From a bacterium UBA2219 (GTDB lineage Bacteria > Desulfobacterota > Deferrimicrobia > Deferrimicrobiales > Deferrimicrobiaceae), in NCBI GenBank assembly GCA_002327765.1, contig DCUH01000133.1, positions 59,656-123,655 of the forward strand: a DNA stretch of 64,000 nt, in the 5' to 3' direction. Shown piece after piece: positions 1 through 9,505 of the stretch (position 1 is its first letter; every line of letters starts with the position of its first letter). The position numbers and the translations under genes were made by a program. The notes beneath the pieces are model-generated. The model worked only from the letters and a program-made list of their open reading frames with translations. It had not been told where the DNA came from and searched no databases.

Positions 1-832
1 TCATCTTGCCAATGGCAAGGACGGCGATGATGAATACGATATTGACGGCCCAGATGAACCAGTGGGGGGTCGGCTGGCCCCCGAAGAGAGCGTTCGATAT
101 CAACCCGGGGTGCCACACGCCTTCTTTGAAGGTTCCGCCCACCCACGGGTCCGTGGTGATCAGCTCGCCCGATACCTTGCCGAGAACCGCTGCGCCGATC
201 CAGACGATGATCGGGTACTTGTCCATCAGCATCGATAGGAGCGAGCTCGTGCCGACGACGAACGGGATGCTGACGACCAGACCGAAGAGCAGCAGGAAGA
301 GGTTCCCCTTCGACGCGCCGCCGACCGCCAGCATGTTGTCGAGGGACATGACGAAGTCGGCGATGACGATCAGCTTGATCGCCTCCATCAGCTTGCTCGC
401 CGATTCGACGTGCTCATCTTCGTGCCCCTGCGTCAAAAGCTTCACGGCGATCCAGAAGATCGCGATTCCGCCGGCGAACTTCAGCAAGGGGATGCGCAGC
501 ATCAGCGACACGACCATGGTGCAGATGATCCGCAGCACGACCGCGGCGCCCGCGCCGAGGATGATGCCCCATTTCCTCTGTTTCGGGGGAAGGTTCCGGA
601 CGGCCAGGGCGATGACGACGGCGTTGTCGCCCGCCAGGACCAGGTCGATCAGGATGATCTCGAGCACCGCCTGAAAGAACGCCCCGGTGAAGGCGATCCA
701 GCCCAGCTCGAAGCCAAAGAGGTTCAAATGCCACGCATCCGGCGGCGCTTCCATTATATGCCCGCCCGATGCCAGGAGCTGGGGCAGGAAGCTGTCGAAC
801 CCGAGCATGTTCAGCCAACTCACATCAAACAT
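1..832 (-). CDS. TerC-family integral membrane protein (3' end cut by window edge)
   Basis: Membrane protein of the TerC/YjbE family, whose members are linked to tellurite resistance and to metal (manganese) export across the inner membrane. The 277 visible residues contain several hydrophobic helices and both family signatures with an acidic residue inside the membrane: DLVLAGDNAVVIALA (Asp69) and, in the second half, VMSLDNMLAVGG. The start ATG at 832 has GGAGG six bases upstream. No stop is reached before position 1, so the C-terminus lies outside. It follows the SDR gene by about 60 bases on the same strand and could be cotranscribed. The family call is firm; the metal specificity is not visible. 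Confidence 0.85.
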   Translation of the reverse strand, partial: MFDVSWLNMLGFDSFLPQLLASGGHIMEAPPDAWHLNLFGFELGWIAFTGAFFQAVLEIILIDLVLAGDNAVVIALAVRNLPPKQRKWGIILGAGAAVVLRIICTMVVSLMLRIPLLKFAGGIAIFWIAVKLLTQGHEDEHVESASKLMEAIKLIVIADFVMSLDNMLAVGGASKGNLFLLLFGLVVSIPFVVGTSSLLSMLMDKYPIIVWIGAAVLGKVSGELITTDPWVGGTFKEGVWHPGLISNALFGGQPTPHWFIWAVNIVFIIAVLAIGKM

Positions 833-893
833 GTAAAACCTCCATCGTTTCTGATTTCCGCTACGGGAGACGGATATTTTCGTGCGAGGCGAT

Positions 894-1835
894 CTACATT
901 TTCTTCCGCATCGATTGCCAGCAGTTGGCGATCGCCGCCTTCAGGAAGCCCTTCGCGGCGGAAGCCTCGGTGGGACAGTAGCCGAGAAGCCCCCGCGCGG
1001 AGGCGTCGGAAAGCTCCCAGGGGTCGGCCAGGAAGGCGGCCCCCGTCCATTCCGGCCTGGGGATGCAACGAACCTCGGAGCGTGAACCGGCGACGTCCCG
1101 GGCCATGCGGGCGACCTCTTCCCAGGTGACGTAGACGGTGGAGAAGTTGAACGTCTGCCCGAACGCTTTCTCGTTGAAAAGGCACCGCCCCATCCCCTGG
1201 GCCAGGTCGGGCATGTAAAGGAAACTGCCGCCGGAGCCCTCGGGCACTTCCAGGGGGCTTCCGGAGGCAGCGGTTTTCAGCATTTCACGCAGGTGCTTTC
1301 CGCCGATCGAGTCGCCGAACGCCCACCAGAAACGCACCACGGTGGCCGGGACCTTGCCCCCCTTGCCGTACATGAGGCAGAGCTTCTCCGCCGCGGCCTT
1401 GGCGATGCCGTAAAGCGGCTTCCTTGCGTGCTCCACGAGGAGGGGGTGCTCTTCGTCGATCGGGGAATACCGTGGCTTTCCGTACACGACGGCCGTGCTT
1501 GTGTAGATCAGGTGCCGTACCTTCCGGGCGGCCGCCTCCTCGAGAAGATAAAGGTGGCCCTTGAGGTCTCCCTCGAACACTTCCAGCGGGTCTTCGGAAA
1601 AGGACCAGGCCAGGTGGAGTATCGCGTCCACCCCCTCGACGGCCGACCTGACGGCGTCCCTGTCCTCGAGCCCCGACTGGATGAAGCTGAACCTATCGTT
1701 CTTTATCGACCGGACGGGCTCCACGTTCTTGTCGATCACCCGGACCGCATGGCCGCGTTCCAGAAGCCAGGCAACCAGGGAACGGCCGCAGTCCCCCGCC
1801 CCCCCGGTGATCAGGATTTTCGATCCGTTCGTCAT
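894..1835 (-). CDS. NAD-dependent epimerase/dehydratase (extended SDR)
   Basis: Extended short-chain dehydrogenase/reductase of the nucleotide-sugar epimerase type, 313 aa, cytoplasmic. The N-terminal Rossmann fold carries the NAD-binding glycine motif TGGAGDCGRSL (residues 10-20), and the catalytic YxxxK is Tyr142-Lys146 in LYGIAKAAAEK, preceded by the strand IYTSTAVVYG. The substrate cannot be read from the sequence; related proteins act on UDP- or dTDP-sugars. The ATG at 1835 is preceded by a GGAAG-type ribosome site. The gene sits directly downstream of a strong terminator for the tct operon, so it needs its own promoter. It may be cotranscribed with the TerC-family gene. Confidence 0.8.
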   Translation of the reverse strand: MTNGSKILITGGAGDCGRSLVAWLLERGHAVRVIDKNVEPVRSIKNDRFSFIQSGLEDRDAVRSAVEGVDAILHLAWSFSEDPLEVFEGDLKGHLYLLEEAAARKVRHLIYTSTAVVYGKPRYSPIDEEHPLLVEHARKPLYGIAKAAAEKLCLMYGKGGKVPATVVRFWWAFGDSIGGKHLREMLKTAASGSPLEVPEGSGGSFLYMPDLAQGMGRCLFNEKAFGQTFNFSTVYVTWEEVARMARDVAGSRSEVRCIPRPEWTGAAFLADPWELSDASARGLLGYCPTEASAAKGFLKAAIANCWQSMRKKM

Positions 1836-1853
1836 GTTCTTCCGCTTCCTATG

Positions 1854-1907
1854 AAAAAAGGGAGCGGCTCGGGAAATCGACCGAACCCGATTCCCCTGAC
1901 CGCTCCC
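1854..1907 (-). terminator. Rho-independent terminator after tctA
   Basis: Read on the minus strand, GGGAGCGG (1907-1900) pairs with CCGCTCCC (1867-1860), with extra internal pairing of GGGAATCG-like arms, and is followed at once by six T residues (1859-1854). It lies about 95 bases after the tctA stop and just before the SDR start at 1835, so it ends the tctCBA transcript and insulates the SDR gene. Confidence 0.85.
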
Positions 1908-2002
1908 CCAAGGCCAAATGGAGCAAACAGGCAGTCACAAACGTTTCTCCGGTACCATCGGCCGTTTCCCGGCCGACATTCGTGATCGCTACTACCCCGG
2001 AC

Positions 2003-3520
2003 TCACCCGGGTCCGACACTGCTTTTCTGCGCCTTTCTTTTCGCCAGGAATTCCGAAATGCTCGGCCAGAAGAAGATGATGATGGCCGCGATCATGAGCG
2101 GAAGTGCGATCGGGGGCGCGAACAGGACGAGAGGGCTGCCGCCCGAAATGAGCAGCGCCTGCCGCAGCGCCGATTCCGCCATGTCGCCCAGGACGAGCGC
2201 CAGGACGCAGGGGGCCAGCGGGTAATCGAGCTTTTTGAACAGGTACCCGAAAACGCCGAAGATGATCATGTAATAGATGTCGATCAGCCGGTTGTTCACC
2301 GCGTAGGCGCCGATCGCGCAGACGTACACGATGATGGGCATGATGATCGCGAAGCGGACCTGGAGGATCGACGCGAAGATCGGCGCGAACGCCAGAACGA
2401 CGATGAGCCCCAGGGTGTTGCCGATCCAGCAGCTTCCGATGAAGCCCCAAACGAAGTCCGCATGTTCCTTGAAGAGCATCGGTCCGGGAACCAAACCGAA
2501 GATCATGAGACCGCCCATGATGACGGCCATGGTCGGGGAGCCGGGGATTCCCAGGGTGATCATAGGGAGGGCCGCAGAGGTGCCGGCCCCGTGGGCGGCC
2601 GCCTCGGGGGCGACGATCCCGTCCGGGGCGCCTTTTCCGAACATTTCCTTGTTCTTCGACCCCTGCTTGGCGAAGCCGTACGCCATGAAGGACGCGGGGG
2701 TCGCGCCGCCGGGCTTCAGCCCCATCCAGCAGCCGACGAGCATGCCGAGGATGAGCGCCTTGTATTCCTTGAACACTTCGAGAACACCGCTCGTAATATC
2801 CTTCAAATGGATCTTTCCGCCCTTGCCTTCGATCTTCAGGCCTTCCTCGACCGTGAGGAAGATCTCGCCGAGGCCGAACAGACCGATGACCGCGACGATG
2901 AAGTTGAACCCGCCCATCAGGTTGATGGAGCCGTACGTCAGCCGGAGCGCCCCCGTGACGGTGTCCATGCCGACCGAGGCCAGCAGGAACCCGAGGAAGA
3001 TGGAAACGCAGGTCTTGACCGCGTCCTTGCCGCCCAAACCGACGAAAGCGCTGAACGTGAGCATCATGACGGCGAAGATCTCGGCGGGGCCGAACCGCAG
3101 CGCGAACTCCGAGATGATCGGCGCGAAGAAGCTGAGCATGATGACGCCGAGAACGGCGCCGAAGAAGTGGGACACGAACGCCAGAACCAGGGCCCTGCCC
3201 GGCTCCCCCTTGTTCGCCATTGGGTAGCCGTCGAATGTGGCCGCCACCGACCATGGCTCGCCGGGGATGTTGAAGAGGATGGACGTGATGCTCCCTCCGT
3301 AGAGCGACCCCCAGTAGATGCTCGCCAGGAGGATGATGCCCGCGATGGGGGGCATTGCGACCGTGAGCGGGATGAGGATGGCCACTCCGTTCGCACCGCC
3401 AAGGCCGGGAAGAACGCCGACGATGACGCCGAGAACCAGCCCGATCATGGCGACCAGGAAGTTGTACGGCTGCATCGCAACGGAGATGCCCAGCCATAGG
3501 TTATGCATATTCTCTGCCAC
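2003..3520 (-). CDS. tctA: Tripartite tricarboxylate transporter, large permease TctA
   Basis: Large membrane subunit of a tripartite tricarboxylate transporter (TTT), an ion-coupled secondary importer that works with a periplasmic binding protein. The 505 aa match the usual TctA length (about 500) and give some ten to twelve hydrophobic helices. Family signatures include GVLPGLGGANGVAI near the N-terminus and YGGSITSILFNIPGEP around residues 75-90, the conserved Gly/Pro loop. GTG at 3520 is chosen as start because GGAGG lies a few bases upstream. It is the last gene of tctC-tctB-tctA, 18 bases behind tctB. The imported carboxylate is unknown; TTT systems take citrate, tartrate, aromatic acids and others. 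Confidence 0.92.
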   Translation of the reverse strand: MAENMHNLWLGISVAMQPYNFLVAMIGLVLGVIVGVLPGLGGANGVAILIPLTVAMPPIAGIILLASIYWGSLYGGSITSILFNIPGEPWSVAATFDGYPMANKGEPGRALVLAFVSHFFGAVLGVIMLSFFAPIISEFALRFGPAEIFAVMMLTFSAFVGLGGKDAVKTCVSIFLGFLLASVGMDTVTGALRLTYGSINLMGGFNFIVAVIGLFGLGEIFLTVEEGLKIEGKGGKIHLKDITSGVLEVFKEYKALILGMLVGCWMGLKPGGATPASFMAYGFAKQGSKNKEMFGKGAPDGIVAPEAAAHGAGTSAALPMITLGIPGSPTMAVIMGGLMIFGLVPGPMLFKEHADFVWGFIGSCWIGNTLGLIVVLAFAPIFASILQVRFAIIMPIIVYVCAIGAYAVNNRLIDIYYMIIFGVFGYLFKKLDYPLAPCVLALVLGDMAESALRQALLISGGSPLVLFAPPIALPLMIAAIIIFFWPSISEFLAKRKAQKSSVGPG

Positions 3521-3538
3521 GTTGATCTCCCTCCAATA

Positions 3539-4021
3539 TCAAAATGGAAGCGTATACAGACTTCCCAGCCACCCCGACGGCAGCGGAATCAGGAACAACC
3601 GGTCGAAAATGATGTAAAGGGAAACGGGGAACAGAATGCCAACCATAAAGCACTTGACCCACTCAATCTTTCCGACTTCCCGCATGTAGAAGACGATGAA
3701 GACGAACGCCGAGACGTGAAGACCGAGAATCGGGATGAGCGAAACCATTACGGTGGACGGGATAAGTACCCACAGGATCGGCTTCAGGCCCCCCTCCTGG
3801 ATCAACGGCTTCCCGGGGCCTTCCGCCTTCAGTTTTTTGATTCCCTTGAAGATGGTGAGGGTCGTTCCGATAATGACGCCCAGCGCCAGGTAAAACGGAA
3901 GGTAGCCGGGTCCGGGACCGATCGTCGGGTCCCAACGGAACCCCAGCCGGACGGCGTCAAAAAGACAGATCGCCCCCAACACGAATAAAAAGACAGCCAG
4001 CCAAATGTTGGCCTTGCGCAT
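3539..4021 (-). CDS. tctB: Tripartite tricarboxylate transporter, small permease TctB
   Basis: Small membrane subunit of the TTT transporter, 160 aa, with four predicted transmembrane helices, as in the TctB family. The N-terminal helix (ANIWLAVFLFVLGAICLF) is followed by the TctB-like segment DPTIGPGPGYLPFYLAL, and the C-terminal half holds two further hydrophobic helices. ATG at 4021 has GGGAGGGAAG directly upstream. It lies between tctC and tctA and would form the membrane complex with TctA. A strong intercistronic hairpin precedes it, which could lower its expression relative to tctC. Confidence 0.9.
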   Translation of the reverse strand: MRKANIWLAVFLFVLGAICLFDAVRLGFRWDPTIGPGPGYLPFYLALGVIIGTTLTIFKGIKKLKAEGPGKPLIQEGGLKPILWVLIPSTVMVSLIPILGLHVSAFVFIVFYMREVGKIEWVKCFMVGILFPVSLYIIFDRLFLIPLPSGWLGSLYTLPF

Positions 4022-4063
4022 CTTCCCTCCCCTATCCGAACCGATATTAGAAGCTGCACAAAT

Positions 4064-4097
4064 GGAGGAAGCAGGGCAGGGTCGTCCTGCTTCCTCC
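4064..4097 (-). promoter_or_regulatory. Intercistronic hairpin between tctC and tctB
   Basis: A perfect 12-bp inverted repeat (GGAGGAAGCAGG at 4064-4075 and its complement at 4086-4097, 10-base loop) sits in the 100-base gap between tctC and tctB. Read in the direction of the operon (minus) no T-run follows, so it is more likely a partial terminator or an mRNA 3' stabiliser that raises binding-protein yield over the permeases. Confidence 0.6.
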
Positions 4098-4121
4098 GGT
4101 TTTTAACCTTTCCGGTCCTTG

Positions 4122-5111
4122 TTACTTCAGAAGCTTTCCGGAGGCCATGAGTTCCTTGGTCTCTTTTTCCTTGGCTTCGAGCCAGGTAACGTACTCCGCG
4201 CCGGTAATGAACGCAGGCTTCAGCCCCATGTCTTCCGTGTACTTCTTCCACTCGGGCGTCTCGGTGACCTTCTTCATGACGTTGACGTAGAAGTCGATCT
4301 CTTCCTGCTTTACACCCGGAGCCATGAAGATGCCGCGGAGCATCAGGTAGCTGATGTCCTTGCCCGTGGCCTCTTTCATCGTGGGAACGTCTTTCCAGCC
4401 GGCGAAAGGCATTCTCTCGTGGTCGAGCAGAGCCAGCGGCTTCAGCCGGCCGGCTTTCCAGTGGCTGACCGCTTCCGCCGGGTTGTTGACCGTCGAGTCG
4501 ACGTGCTTGCCGACGAGCTCGACCGCGACCGCGCCGCCGCCCTTGAACGGGACGTAGTTGAACTTCACGCCGAACTGCTGCTCGAGGAGGACCGTGATGA
4601 TCTGGTCTTCCTGCTTTGCACCCGTGCCGCCCATGGTGAACTTGCCGGGGGTCTTCTTGACCTCGGCGAAGTAATCATTGGGGGTCTTGTACGGAGTCTC
4701 GGCGTTGACCCAGAGGATGAAATAGTCGAGCGCCAGCCGCGCGACCGGGGTCATGTCCCGCCAGTTGAAGGGAACGCCCGTCGCGAGCGGCGTGGTGAAC
4801 AGGTTGTCGAGGGTGATGATGATGACGTGCGGGTTGCCCTTCTGGCCCTTCACATACATGAAACCTTCGGCACCGGCTCCAGCGGACTTGTTGATGACGA
4901 CGAAGGGTTTGGGGGAAAGCTTGTGCTTGGAAATGATCGGAGCGATGAAGCGAGCCATAACGTCCGCGCCGCCGCCGGCACCTGCCGGGATGATGAACTC
5001 GACGGGCATCTTCGGCTCCCAGGCTTTTGCTGTGCCAATTGAGGTGATGACCAGCGCCAATGAGCATGCGAGAACCATGAGAATCTTAAGCCCAGTAAAC
5101 CTCTTGCTCAT
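4122..5111 (-). CDS. tctC: Tripartite tricarboxylate transporter, periplasmic binding protein TctC
   Basis: Solute-binding protein of the Bug/TctC family, exported to the periplasm to deliver a carboxylate to TctAB. From ATG 5111 it is 329 aa. The N-terminus MSKRFTGLKILMVL..TSIGTAKA is a classical signal peptide with cleavage expected after AKA. The mature protein begins WEPKMPVEFIIPAGAGGGAD, the family signature (P.R.IVP..AGGG.D). An in-frame extension to 5192 would precede the signal peptide with unlikely residues, so 5111 is preferred; GGGGGTG lies upstream. First gene of tctCBA, next to an oxidoreductase for 2-oxoacids, which hints at a carboxylate substrate. Confidence 0.9.
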   Translation of the reverse strand: MSKRFTGLKILMVLACSLALVITSIGTAKAWEPKMPVEFIIPAGAGGGADVMARFIAPIISKHKLSPKPFVVINKSAGAGAEGFMYVKGQKGNPHVIIITLDNLFTTPLATGVPFNWRDMTPVARLALDYFILWVNAETPYKTPNDYFAEVKKTPGKFTMGGTGAKQEDQIITVLLEQQFGVKFNYVPFKGGGAVAVELVGKHVDSTVNNPAEAVSHWKAGRLKPLALLDHERMPFAGWKDVPTMKEATGKDISYLMLRGIFMAPGVKQEEIDFYVNVMKKVTETPEWKKYTEDMGLKPAFITGAEYVTWLEAKEKETKELMASGKLLK

Positions 5112-5323
5112 GGAATACACCCCCATGTGAGATTTTTTGTTGCCGACCTCAACAGTCACATACAACAAGCCTCCTCCCTTCTTTTGGAGCATCCCCGGGG
5201 CTTGATCGAACAGGAACGCTGTTCGTCCATCCTTCTGTCCGGGCCAACGCCAAGGCAGGCCTCAGGCACAGTGTCCCGGGAGCGGCTCCAGGGGGGATAA
5301 ACCTGGCGGCGCAACCGGGACCG

Positions 5324-5358
5324 ATTATATCTCCTGCAAGGATAGACGATTTTCCCAA
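5324..5358 (-). promoter_or_regulatory. Candidate promoter for tctCBA in a 326-base gap
   Basis: The 326 bases between tctC and porB (5112-5437) contain no gene. On the minus strand a perfect -10 hexamer TATAAT lies at 5329-5324, but no convincing -35 is found at normal spacing (TTGGGA at 5358-5353 is 23 bases away). If used, transcription would begin near 5317 and leave a leader of about 200 bases before tctC. Nothing else recognisable was found in the gap apart from the porB-proximal hairpin. Confidence 0.35.
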
Positions 5359-5393
5359 CTTTGCATTCAAAATTTTTGTGTCCAGAAGTGGAG

Positions 5394-5423
5394 CGAGGGA
5401 CACAGGTCGCCCTGTGTCCCTCG
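5394..5423 (-). terminator. Strong hairpin behind porB
   Basis: A perfect 13-bp stem (CGAGGGACACAGG at 5394-5406 with its complement at 5411-5423) and a 4-base loop lie 15 bases behind the porB stop. There is no adjacent T-run on either strand, so it may act as a 3' mRNA stabiliser or a Rho-type end rather than a textbook intrinsic terminator. Confidence 0.55.
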
Positions 5424-5437
5424 TCCGGTGCACCGTG

Positions 5438-6448
<1,011 letters not shown>

Positions 6449-6451
6449 TTA

Positions 6452-7645
6452 CTAGATGCCGTTGTCGAAACCGCACCAGTAAACGTACTGGTCGCACTTG
6501 CCCTGCTTCGCGTGCTTCTCGAGGATCTTCGCCATGTTGTAGAACTCCTCGAGAGAGATGACTTCGCCGCCCAGACCGGCCATGAACGAGCAGCAGACGG
6601 GCTGCTTCGGCGAATCATACAGGGAGGCGCGGACTTCGTGCTGCAGCTCGCCGCCCTTCATCGCGCCGCCGTAGCAGGTCTGCGACTCGACGACACCGAC
6701 GGCCTTGAACTTGGAGAGAACTTCGCAAACGGCAGCGGTCGGCCAGGGACGGACGAAGCGGAGCTTCACCATACCGACCTTCGCGCCCTTCTTGCGGAGG
6801 TGGTCAACCGCAAACCGGGCGGTACGGCAGTGGGCGCCCTGCAGGAAGAACACGTACTCGGCGCCGTCGGTCTTGTATTCTTCGAGCCACACGGGATAGC
6901 TGCGGCCCATGGCCTTGTTGTAGTCGTTGACGGCCTGCTCGATAACCTTCGGGGCGTTCAGGAACGCCTGGGCTCTCTGCAGGTCGATCGCCGGCCCCTG
7001 GTCCGGGAAGATCTGCGGGCCGTGGTTGGTCGGGTTCTGGGGATTCAGGGCGTGCGGGCAGTTGTAAGGAGGCAGATACTCATCGACCGCGGCCTGGTCC
7101 GGGATGCTGACCTTGTTGGGGATGTGCGACACGAAATAACCGTCCTGCACCTGCCACTGCGGCAGCATGACCTTCGGGTCTTCGCCGGCTTTGTAGTAGA
7201 TGATGCAGTTGTCCATGCTCTCTTCCGGCGTCTCGGCCCAGCCGAGGATCCACCCCTGGTTGTTCACGGACATGACGTCGGTGTGCTCGGAACCGAAGTC
7301 GCCGGGGGGGTCATACGCACGGTCTGCGATCGCCATCTGGCACGGATACCGGCCACCGGAGATCGGGGAGTACACTTCCATCGCATACGCAACACCGACG
7401 CCCGAGGAGCCCGTGTAAGCACGGGCGCCGGCCGCCGACGCACCCTGGGTAACCGAAACCTGGGCGTGCTCGCCTTCGCCGTGCACGAACTCGGCATCCA
7501 GCTCACCAGCCGCCACCATTCTCGACAGCTCCATCATGATACCGGTATACGGACGGATCGGGTACGAGGTGATGACCTCGACTCTCGCCAACTTGGCGCC
7601 GTTTGCAGTGGCGGCGCAACCTGCCATGTAAGCTTCTTTCGGCAT
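6452..7645 (-). CDS. porA: 2-oxoacid:ferredoxin oxidoreductase, alpha subunit
   Basis: Alpha subunit (397 aa) carrying the pyrimidine-binding part of the thiamine site. The N-terminal domain shows VEVITSYPIRPYTGIMMEL, the counterpart of the YPITPST motif, with Arg in place of the usual Thr, followed by the glutamate-containing EGEHAQVSVTQGASAAGAR and SSGVGVAYAMEVY. The C-terminal transketolase-like domain ends in GGEVISLEEFYNM. ATG 7645 has AGGAGG upstream. It sits 39 bases before porB and 20 bases behind porD. The changed PIRP motif and the neighbouring carboxylate importer leave room for a substrate other than pyruvate, for example an aromatic 2-oxoacid; this is inference. Confidence 0.88.
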   Translation of the reverse strand: MPKEAYMAGCAATANGAKLARVEVITSYPIRPYTGIMMELSRMVAAGELDAEFVHGEGEHAQVSVTQGASAAGARAYTGSSGVGVAYAMEVYSPISGGRYPCQMAIADRAYDPPGDFGSEHTDVMSVNNQGWILGWAETPEESMDNCIIYYKAGEDPKVMLPQWQVQDGYFVSHIPNKVSIPDQAAVDEYLPPYNCPHALNPQNPTNHGPQIFPDQGPAIDLQRAQAFLNAPKVIEQAVNDYNKAMGRSYPVWLEEYKTDGAEYVFFLQGAHCRTARFAVDHLRKKGAKVGMVKLRFVRPWPTAAVCEVLSKFKAVGVVESQTCYGGAMKGGELQHEVRASLYDSPKQPVCCSFMAGLGGEVISLEEFYNMAKILEKHAKQGKCDQYVYWCGFDNGI

Positions 7646-7665
7646 GTGAATTCTCCTCCTGGGAT

Positions 7666-8013
7666 CTAGTAAGGCTTATCAAGACGGGCGACGCCGCCTT
7701 TGAAATTCAGTTCGTTCTCGAGCCGAAGCGCATCGGCCGGGCACTCTTCCACGCAAATCCGGCAGCCCTTGCAGTAAATGGCGTCCCACACCATCTTCTC
7801 GGACTTCGGATCCAGGTGCCAGCAGCTGTCCGGGCAATAGATGAAGCAGTTGAGGCAGGTGGTGCACTTTTCGTGATCGATGACCGGGCGCTCGATCCGC
7901 CAGTTGCCGGTCTTCATCATCGGCTGCTCGCCGACCGGGGCCGGAACCACGGCGCCGTCAGCGATTTCCAGGTGCTTGGGAATCCGGAACTTTTCGCAGT
8001 ACAGAGGACTCAT
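7666..8013 (-). CDS. porD: 2-oxoacid:ferredoxin oxidoreductase, delta subunit (2x 4Fe-4S ferredoxin)
   Basis: Small iron-sulfur subunit of 115 aa that carries electrons from the thiamine site to external ferredoxin. Two complete 4Fe-4S binding motifs are present: Cys50-53-56-60 (CTTCLNCFIYCP) and Cys81-84-87-91 (CKGCRICVEECP). A roughly 45-residue N-terminal extension precedes them, as in other PorD proteins. ATG 8013 has AAGGAG upstream. The gene lies between the gamma and alpha subunits with short gaps of about 20 bases, the order seen in the four-subunit archaeal and Thermotoga enzymes. Confidence 0.93.
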   Translation of the reverse strand: MSPLYCEKFRIPKHLEIADGAVVPAPVGEQPMMKTGNWRIERPVIDHEKCTTCLNCFIYCPDSCWHLDPKSEKMVWDAIYCKGCRICVEECPADALRLENELNFKGGVARLDKPY

Positions 8014-8032
8014 GTTTTTCTCCTTCCAGCCC

Positions 8033-8647
8033 TTATAAAGTTTTCACTACGGCGGTCTTGGCGCCTTCCTTCACACCCGCCTTGTTCGCCGCGGAAGCGA
8101 CGACGTGGTCCAGCTTGAACTTGTCGCAAACCTTGGTAGCCGCGCCGCACAGCGGAGCCGCGATGCCGACCGCGACCGAAACGGCTTCCACGCCGCCTTC
8201 AGAACCCATGAAGTCGACGCTCTCCAGGCCGGTGCCGCCCGCGATGCCGGTGGCATCCACGAGAACCAGCGCGGACAGAAGGTCCTTGTTCGGGATCAGG
8301 GAGAGGATCTCGTCGGCCGACCGCTTGGTGTTGACGACGAGCTGGCCGCCCTTGGGCATCCCGCGAAGAATGTCGATGCCCTTGATGATGGTGTCGTCCA
8401 TGACGAGGACGAGCTGCGGGTTGTCGTTTTCATAGAGGTACCGCATCTCGATCTCTTCGTCGCTGACGCGGCAATACTTGCGAAGCGGAACCTGCACGCG
8501 GTCCGGAAGGTCCGCGTAGTTATCCCAAGCCTGGACGAACTTGCCGTCCTTCGCCGCTGCATTGGCGAGGACCAGCGAGAGGTGTCTTCCTTCCATATCC
8601 TGGATCACGCCACGGCACCAGATCGTTACTTCAAACACATCTGCCAT
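8033..8647 (-). CDS. porG: 2-oxoacid:ferredoxin oxidoreductase, gamma subunit
   Basis: Gamma subunit (204 aa from ATG 8647), the CoA-binding-type domain that completes the active 2-oxoacid oxidoreductase. It shows the family pattern of the gamma domain, with VTIWCRGVIQDMEGRH-like N-terminus, the central VVNTKRSADEI (matching the family's VN.....) and VDATGIAGG. ATG 8647 is chosen over the in-frame GTG at 8719 because AGGAGGAAGGACAAA precedes it and the family begins at this point. A 105-base gap separates it from the GntR gene, so an additional promoter is possible. Confidence 0.88.
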   Translation of the reverse strand: MADVFEVTIWCRGVIQDMEGRHLSLVLANAAAKDGKFVQAWDNYADLPDRVQVPLRKYCRVSDEEIEMRYLYENDNPQLVLVMDDTIIKGIDILRGMPKGGQLVVNTKRSADEILSLIPNKDLLSALVLVDATGIAGGTGLESVDFMGSEGGVEAVSVAVGIAAPLCGAATKVCDKFKLDHVVASAANKAGVKEGAKTAVVKTL

Positions 8648-8751
8648 TTTGTCCTTCCTCCTTCGTTTGTCTACGTCTATGCGGATAGGTACGTACTGCC
8701 GAACAACTTCTTGTTTCACCTCCTTTCCCGTCGTTTATGCCGAGACTTCGC

Positions 8752-9480
8752 CTACTGCACCCTGCTCTTTCTCCCCATCATTTCGAAAAGGCTGTTCTCT
8801 ATGTCGATCAGGTGCTCGCGCATGGCCGCCGCCGCGCCTTCCGGATCGCGGGCCTTGATCGCGTCGAGCAGCTCCCTGTGGCGCTGTATGGATTTCTCGG
8901 GCCTGCCCTCGACCTGGAGAAAATTGTCCCGGCTCTCCAGGAAAAGGCTCATGTTGTTGTCGACAATGTGGAGGAGAAAACGGTTCCTCGCCGCACCGGC
9001 CAGGAGGTAATGGAAGTTCCGGTCGATCTCCGTGCCCGACCCGCCCCTGGTGATCTCCCGCTCCTGGAGGGCCAGGGTTTTCTCCATCACCTGGATCTCT
9101 TCGTCGGTCGCGCGTTCGGCAGCGAGCCATGCGAGCTGCGGCTCGATCAGCCGGCGCATCTCGAACAGCTCCCGCTGGCCGTCCTTCTCGGAACAGATGA
9201 CGGAGGCCAACGGGTTGACCAGCGATTCCACGGGATGTTTCGCGATGTAGGTGCCGTTGCCTTGACGGCTCTCGAGAAGGCCCTGACTTTCCAGGGAACG
9301 GATGGCCTCGCGGACGGAAGAACGGCTGACCCGAAAGACCTCAGCCAGTTCCCGCTCGACGGGGAGCTGATCTCCGGACTTGAATCGACCCTTGTCGATC
9401 ATGTCTTTGATCTTCGCAACGATTTCCTCATACACTCTCGTCTTCTTGACCGGCTTGAACAGCTTTAACTTCTTCTTCAC
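8752..9480 (-). CDS. GntR/FadR-family transcriptional regulator
   Basis: DNA-binding regulator of 242 aa. The N-terminal winged helix-turn-helix (about residues 15-80) has the GntR signature QLPVERELAEVF followed by SRSSVREAIRSLESQGL. The C-terminal half is a helical FCD-type effector domain, with a metal-binding-like His in HYLLAG and another His in MREHLIDIE; such domains usually sense carboxylates. GTG at 9480 is preceded by GGGGAG. It lies 25 bases behind the CDC48-like ATPase and ahead of the por genes, so it probably controls this operon and perhaps tctCBA. A matching operator half-palindrome is present upstream of the ATPase. Confidence 0.88.
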   Translation of the reverse strand: MKKKLKLFKPVKKTRVYEEIVAKIKDMIDKGRFKSGDQLPVERELAEVFRVSRSSVREAIRSLESQGLLESRQGNGTYIAKHPVESLVNPLASVICSEKDGQRELFEMRRLIEPQLAWLAAERATDEEIQVMEKTLALQEREITRGGSGTEIDRNFHYLLAGAARNRFLLHIVDNNMSLFLESRDNFLQVEGRPEKSIQRHRELLDAIKARDPEGAAAAMREHLIDIENSLFEMMGRKSRVQ

Positions 9481-9505
9481 CCGGGCTCCCCGCCGAAAGA
9501 GGGCG

